Shown: piece by piece, positions 60,075 to 64,000 of the stretch
Position numbering within the stretch: position 1 is the first letter of the stretch
Layout of the letters: each line of letters starts with the position of its first letter
Assembly (NCBI GenBank): GCA_021780225.1
Contig: JAJXZF010000045.1
Span: forward strand, 1 to 64,000
DNA from: Deltaproteobacteria bacterium
GTDB taxonomy: Bacteria; Desulfobacterota; Binatia; Binatales; Binataceae
Length of the DNA: 64,000 nucleotides
Direction: 5' to 3'
Notes under the pieces: generated by a model
Told to the model about the DNA's origin: nothing
Seen by the model: the letters and a program-made list of their open reading frames with translations, nothing else
Databases searched by the model: none
Translations under genes and position numbers: made by a program

Positions 60075-60125
60075 GTCTCCGCGTCGGCGAGGCGCGCGTT
60101 CCCCAAAAGTCCTCGCTTCCCCCAG

Positions 60126-60165
60126 GGGGCAGGCAGACTCCCCACTGCCTGCCCCATTCTTTTTC
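60126..60165 (+). terminator. Rho-independent terminator after the small secreted protein
   Basis: GGGGCAGGCAG-(ACTCCCCA)-CTGCCTGCCCC followed by ATTCTTTTT. Confidence 0.88.
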
Positions 60166-60592
60166 CATCGCGCGCAAAGCAAAAATTCTTCGCTGGCCGA
60201 AAGGGTTGGCGGAACAAGAAAAGTCGCCTGTCGCGCGCCATGCGGTTACGATTGCGGCGTCAGCGCGCGGCGCGGCCGATTGTGCAATGTGGCGAATCGC
60301 GCAGGCGTCGCGCGGCGGAGGATTTCGATGCCGTTGATTCGCGCCAATTTCGCCGATCCGATCGGCGCGATCGCTTTGTGCAATTATGCGCTGTGATTTC
60401 CGCTCCGCACGCCCGGCAAAATTTAGTCCGCCGGCCATATCGTGGGCGAACTGCCCGAAGCCGACGGCGGCCCGCAGCCGCGATTATCGCGAAGGAGTGC
60501 GGGCGTTTTTGGAAAAGCTCCGCACCATTTTCTGAGCCGAACGTAAAGTTCGATGCATCACCGGCGCGATGCTAGAATACGGCGATCGAAAG

Positions 60593-62653
60593 ATGGCCAA
60601 CGTTCGATTTTCGTCGCGTCTCCTTCTCTTTGCTCTGGTTTTCGCATCCGTTATCGCCGCATCGGCGTCCGCAGATCCGTCGCCTGCCGCGCCGGCGAAT
60701 TCGCCCGCCGCGGCCATGTCCACCGCGCATCCGAGCGCCGCGGCGTCGCCGCCCGCCCGCCAAGCCAATCCGGCGCTTGCCGTGCACGATGCGCGCACGG
60801 CGGTTATTTCGTATTTGAGCGATGTAATCGGATGGCGCCGCAGGCTTGGCGAAGAAATCCGCGCCGCTCGCGATCCGGTGGAAATCCTGTTCGTCTCCGA
60901 CGACCGCCAGATGGCCGACGAAGTCGTCTCGCTCGCTTTCGCATACGCGCGCGCCGAGGCGGTCCTGCTTAAATCGATCTATGGCCCCGACAGCGGCGCG
61001 GCGCAGGACGTCCAGGTGTCTCCCGGAGCTTCGTCCGGTCTGCGCGCTCTGCTCGCCCGCCGCGATCAAATCGTCGCCGCGCTCACGGCTGCGAAAGTCC
61101 GCCTCGCCGCCCTGCAACGCCGGGCGCGCTCCGCGCCGCGCGGCGGTCGCGCCTCGATCGAACAGAAAATCGTCACCGCGCAGGGAGAAATCGCGCTTTT
61201 GCAATCCCAGTTGGATTCGGTCACCGCGCTGATCGCGTTCGAATCCGGCAGTGGTCCCGCGGGCGGCTCGGCCTTTAACGCGCAAATCGACGAACTCGAA
61301 CGCAGCGTTCCGCAATTCGCGTCGGCCAAACCCGCCGCCTCCTCGTTCTCGTCCAATGCGCAATCCGCGGCCGTGCTTGGCTTCTTTGGCGGTTTCGGCG
61401 AACTGCTCCGCCTGACGCACAAAGATCAGATGCTCGACGCGCAGGTCAAAGCGACCACCAGGTTCGCCGAAGAAGTGGAGAGTCAGCGCGCTCCGCTGCT
61501 GAATATGCTGCAAGAGGTGATTCGCGAGGGCCAAACCGCCGCCGCCCAGACCCGCTCCAACGATATCGCCACGCTGAACGCCAGCAAAAGCGCCTTCGAC
61601 GAACTTACCGCCCGCCAGAAGCTCATCTCCGACGCGCTCGTGCCGCTCTCGAAGCAGCAGATGACGCTCAGCCTCTATATCTCGAATCTCAACCGCTGGA
61701 TCGCCTTTGTGGGCGCACGCTTCAAGCGCGAGGTGCGCTCGTTGATTCTGCGGACGACGGGATTCGCGATGCTCTTTGGCTTTATTTTCGGCGCCGCCGC
61801 GCTGTGGCGCGTCCTGACCTTCCGCTACATCGGCGACCATCAGCGCCGGCATCAATTGATGAAACTGCGCCGGCTGATCCTGACGATCGTCATCGTGATG
61901 ATCGTCCTGCTCGATTTCGCCAACGAACTCGGCGCGCTGGCCACGATCATGGGCTTTGCCGCGGCGGGCATCGCGCTGGCTCTGCAGAATGTATTCGTTT
62001 CCGTGGCGGGATATTTTTACGCGAGCGGCCGCTTCGGCATCCGGGTGGGCGATCGCATCCAGATTGCCGGCGTCACCGGCGACGTGCTTGAGTTGAGCCT
62101 CTTCAAGCTGACCATGATGGAGCTGTCGGCGAATTCGGACGCCTTGCAGCCGACCGGCCGCGTCGTGGTCTTCGCCAACTCGATTCTGTTTCAGGGCAAC
62201 GCCAATTTCTTCAAGCCGCTTCCCGGCGCGAAGTACGAATGGAACGAGCTGCGGTTGACGCTCGCGCCCGATTGCGACTGGCGTCTCGCCGAAAAGCGCG
62301 TGGACGAGGTCGTCGGCGAGGTGTTTGCGCGCTTTCGCGACGCGATCGAGCGCGACTACCGCCACGTCGAGTCCAGCCTCAATGTGCGGTTCGAAACGCC
62401 CCGCCCGCAGACGCGGCTGCATCTGGGCGCCAACGGCCTCGAGATCATCCTGCGCTATCCCGCGCCGATCGCGCGGGCGATGGAATCGGCGGATGAATTG
62501 ACCCGCCGCCTGCTCGACGCGCTCGCGCGCGAGCCCGGCCTCCGGCTGGTCGCGACCTCGACGCCGGCGCTGCAGCGCGCCCCGGAACCCGCCGCTCCAT
62601 CCGCGCCCGCCCCGGCCGAAACCTCTGCTGCGCGCGCGAAAGCCGTGCGATAA
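60593..62653 (+). CDS. MscS-family mechanosensitive channel with large N-terminal periplasmic/coiled domain
   Basis: TM block then FANELGALATIMGFAAAGIALALQNVFVSVAGYFYASGRFGIRVGDRIQIAGVTGDVLELSLFKLTMMEL...GRVVVFANSILFQGNANFF, the MscS core. Confidence 0.9.
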   Translation: MANVRFSSRLLLFALVFASVIAASASADPSPAAPANSPAAAMSTAHPSAAASPPARQANPALAVHDARTAVISYLSDVIGWRRRLGEEIRAARDPVEILFVSDDRQMADEVVSLAFAYARAEAVLLKSIYGPDSGAAQDVQVSPGASSGLRALLARRDQIVAALTAAKVRLAALQRRARSAPRGGRASIEQKIVTAQGEIALLQSQLDSVTALIAFESGSGPAGGSAFNAQIDELERSVPQFASAKPAASSFSSNAQSAAVLGFFGGFGELLRLTHKDQMLDAQVKATTRFAEEVESQRAPLLNMLQEVIREGQTAAAQTRSNDIATLNASKSAFDELTARQKLISDALVPLSKQQMTLSLYISNLNRWIAFVGARFKREVRSLILRTTGFAMLFGFIFGAAALWRVLTFRYIGDHQRRHQLMKLRRLILTIVIVMIVLLDFANELGALATIMGFAAAGIALALQNVFVSVAGYFYASGRFGIRVGDRIQIAGVTGDVLELSLFKLTMMELSANSDALQPTGRVVVFANSILFQGNANFFKPLPGAKYEWNELRLTLAPDCDWRLAEKRVDEVVGEVFARFRDAIERDYRHVESSLNVRFETPRPQTRLHLGANGLEIILRYPAPIARAMESADELTRRLLDALAREPGLRLVATSTPALQRAPEPAAPSAPAPAETSAARAKAVR

Positions 62654-62699
62654 ACGAACCGCATCTTTGTGACGCCCAGGATCCAAGCGGGTTGGTTCT

Positions 62700-64000
62700 A
62701 TGAACGGAGATAGTGAGACGCGGGATATCGCGGGATCCTTCCGAAACGTCATCGGTGCGGCGAGCATCTCGCGTCGCGGAGGTTCATCCTGGCCGCTGTG
62801 GGCGATGGGAGTTGCGGCCTTCGCCCTGCGTCTCGCCCCGATGCTCCGTCACAGTCTCGGATGGGCGATGGGCAACAGCGATTCGCGACGCTACGTCGAG
62901 CTGGCCGAGGGGATGCGCGCCGGATGCGGTTTCGCACCGCTGGTCGATGGACGTTGCGGACTTCCGGAAGTATTGAGAACTCCCGGCTATCCGTTATTAC
63001 TCGCCGCGACGCCGTCGCTTGGGGCGGCGCTCTTCGTTCAGGCGGTAATCGGGGCGGCGCTTTGCGTGGCTGTCGGATATTTCGTCTTTATGTGGTGGGG
63101 AGGGCGCGCCGCGCTGATCGCGGAAACCTTGATTGTCCTGGACGCGCCCTCGATCATTCAGGGCTCGCGAATCTTGTCCGACTCGCTCTTTCAAGCGATG
63201 CTGGCCGTCGCCGTAATCGTGCAACTGGGCGTGATCGCGCGCGGCCGTTTCGATAGGCGGGCTATTATTGAACTGTTTGGCTCCGCGTTTCTGCTCGCGG
63301 CGTCCATTATGGTACGGCCGGTCGGGTTTTTGCTGCCGCTGATTGCGCCGCTGCCTTTTTTCTTTCTGCCGCGAAATAACTGGCGCAAAACCGTCGGTTG
63401 CGCTCTGTGCGCTTTCGCGCTGCCGGCTCTCGCGGTCGGCGGATGGATGGCGCGCAACGCAGCCGAAACAGGCGTTTGGACGCTGAGTACGGACGTTGCT
63501 TTGGACCTCTATTATTTCAAAGCCGGCGGCGTCATTTGGTATCGGGAAGCAAGGCCGTTTCCCGCGATAATGGACGAACTCGCCCGCCGAATTGGTAGAC
63601 CGAACGCGAACGATTACCCGGACACCCCGGTTGGATTGGCGCCGCGAATGACCCGAGACGCGGTAAAAATTCTGATGCACGATCCAGTCGCGACGATAAT
63701 TACGACGTTGCGCTCGTTCGTATGGCTCGCGGTCGTTCCCGATCGTGGTGGACTGAACGAGCTAATTAACGAAAATGCGGGCGCGACCTCGTATCTGGCG
63801 GCGACGGGTCAAATCCGCGCGCGGCTTCGACAACTTTTTCACTCTCCGTTGTTGACAGCACTTGTTGTCCTGCAATTGGCTCTTAATTCCCTCGTCTGGA
63901 TAGGAGTGGCGCGTGCGATTCTCGCTTGGCGATGGAGTTCGTCGCGGGAAATCGCCGTCGAAATCATTCCGCTCGTCATTGCCCTTGCGATGATCGGATT
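62700..64000 (+). CDS. integral membrane glycosyltransferase-like protein (ArnT/PMT-like), partial at right edge
   Basis: Manually translated frame open from ATG at 62700 to the window end: MNGDSETRDIAGSFRNVIGAASISRRGGSSWPLWAMGVAAFALRLAPMLRHSLGWAMGNSDSRRYVELAEGMRAGCGF...LRTPGYPLLLAATPSLG...; multiple TM segments. Absent from the ORF track because it runs off the edge. Confidence 0.75.
   Translation, partial: MNGDSETRDIAGSFRNVIGAASISRRGGSSWPLWAMGVAAFALRLAPMLRHSLGWAMGNSDSRRYVELAEGMRAGCGFAPLVDGRCGLPEVLRTPGYPLLLAATPSLGAALFVQAVIGAALCVAVGYFVFMWWGGRAALIAETLIVLDAPSIIQGSRILSDSLFQAMLAVAVIVQLGVIARGRFDRRAIIELFGSAFLLAASIMVRPVGFLLPLIAPLPFFFLPRNNWRKTVGCALCAFALPALAVGGWMARNAAETGVWTLSTDVALDLYYFKAGGVIWYREARPFPAIMDELARRIGRPNANDYPDTPVGLAPRMTRDAVKILMHDPVATIITTLRSFVWLAVVPDRGGLNELINENAGATSYLAATGQIRARLRQLFHSPLLTALVVLQLALNSLVWIGVARAILAWRWSSSREIAVEIIPLVIALAMIG

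Noticed and set aside
60572-62767. 731-aa minus-strand ORF antisense to the MscS-family gene
   Set aside because: Shadow ORF; low-complexity Arg/Gly/Asp composition.

Overview
This is a GC-rich (roughly 60-65% by eye) bacterial chromosomal window with dense, mostly housekeeping gene content. Readable genes include comM (partial), ileS-lspA, aroB-aroK-aroC, priA, def-fmt-rsmB, rpe, pgpA, cinA, engB, murI, secA, argJ and glnA. Lipid/CoA genes (two CaiB/BaiF CoA-transferases, MaoC, SDRs, acyl-CoA dehydrogenase, LLM oxidoreductase) are interspersed, along with surface-glycan genes (three GT2, one GT4, two sulfotransferases, a Kdo-kinase-like protein, and an integral-membrane glycosyltransferase truncated at the right edge). 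Taxonomy cannot be fixed from the sequence; the gene mix resembles a deltaproteobacterial or Binatota-like lineage (weak inference). I found no rRNA, tRNA, CRISPR array or intact transposase by eye, but no covariance search was run. The items most worth a second look are: (1) a 208-bp MITE-like element with CTAG/TA-flanked inverted ends and an internal three-hairpin cloverleaf, abutting rlpA and supplying its stop codon; (2) a ~290-bp low-GC mosaic patch inside the 3' end of ileS; (3) an array of GACCAG motifs spaced about 50 bp apart upstream of an XRE regulator; (4) an uncharacterised protein translationally coupled to a spore-photoproduct-lyase-like radical SAM gene; (5) a near-consensus sigma-54 promoter in front of a small secreted protein; (6) an AMP-ligase/ACP/PlsC tri-domain fusion. 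I did not find a clearly new multi-gene defence or mobile system.
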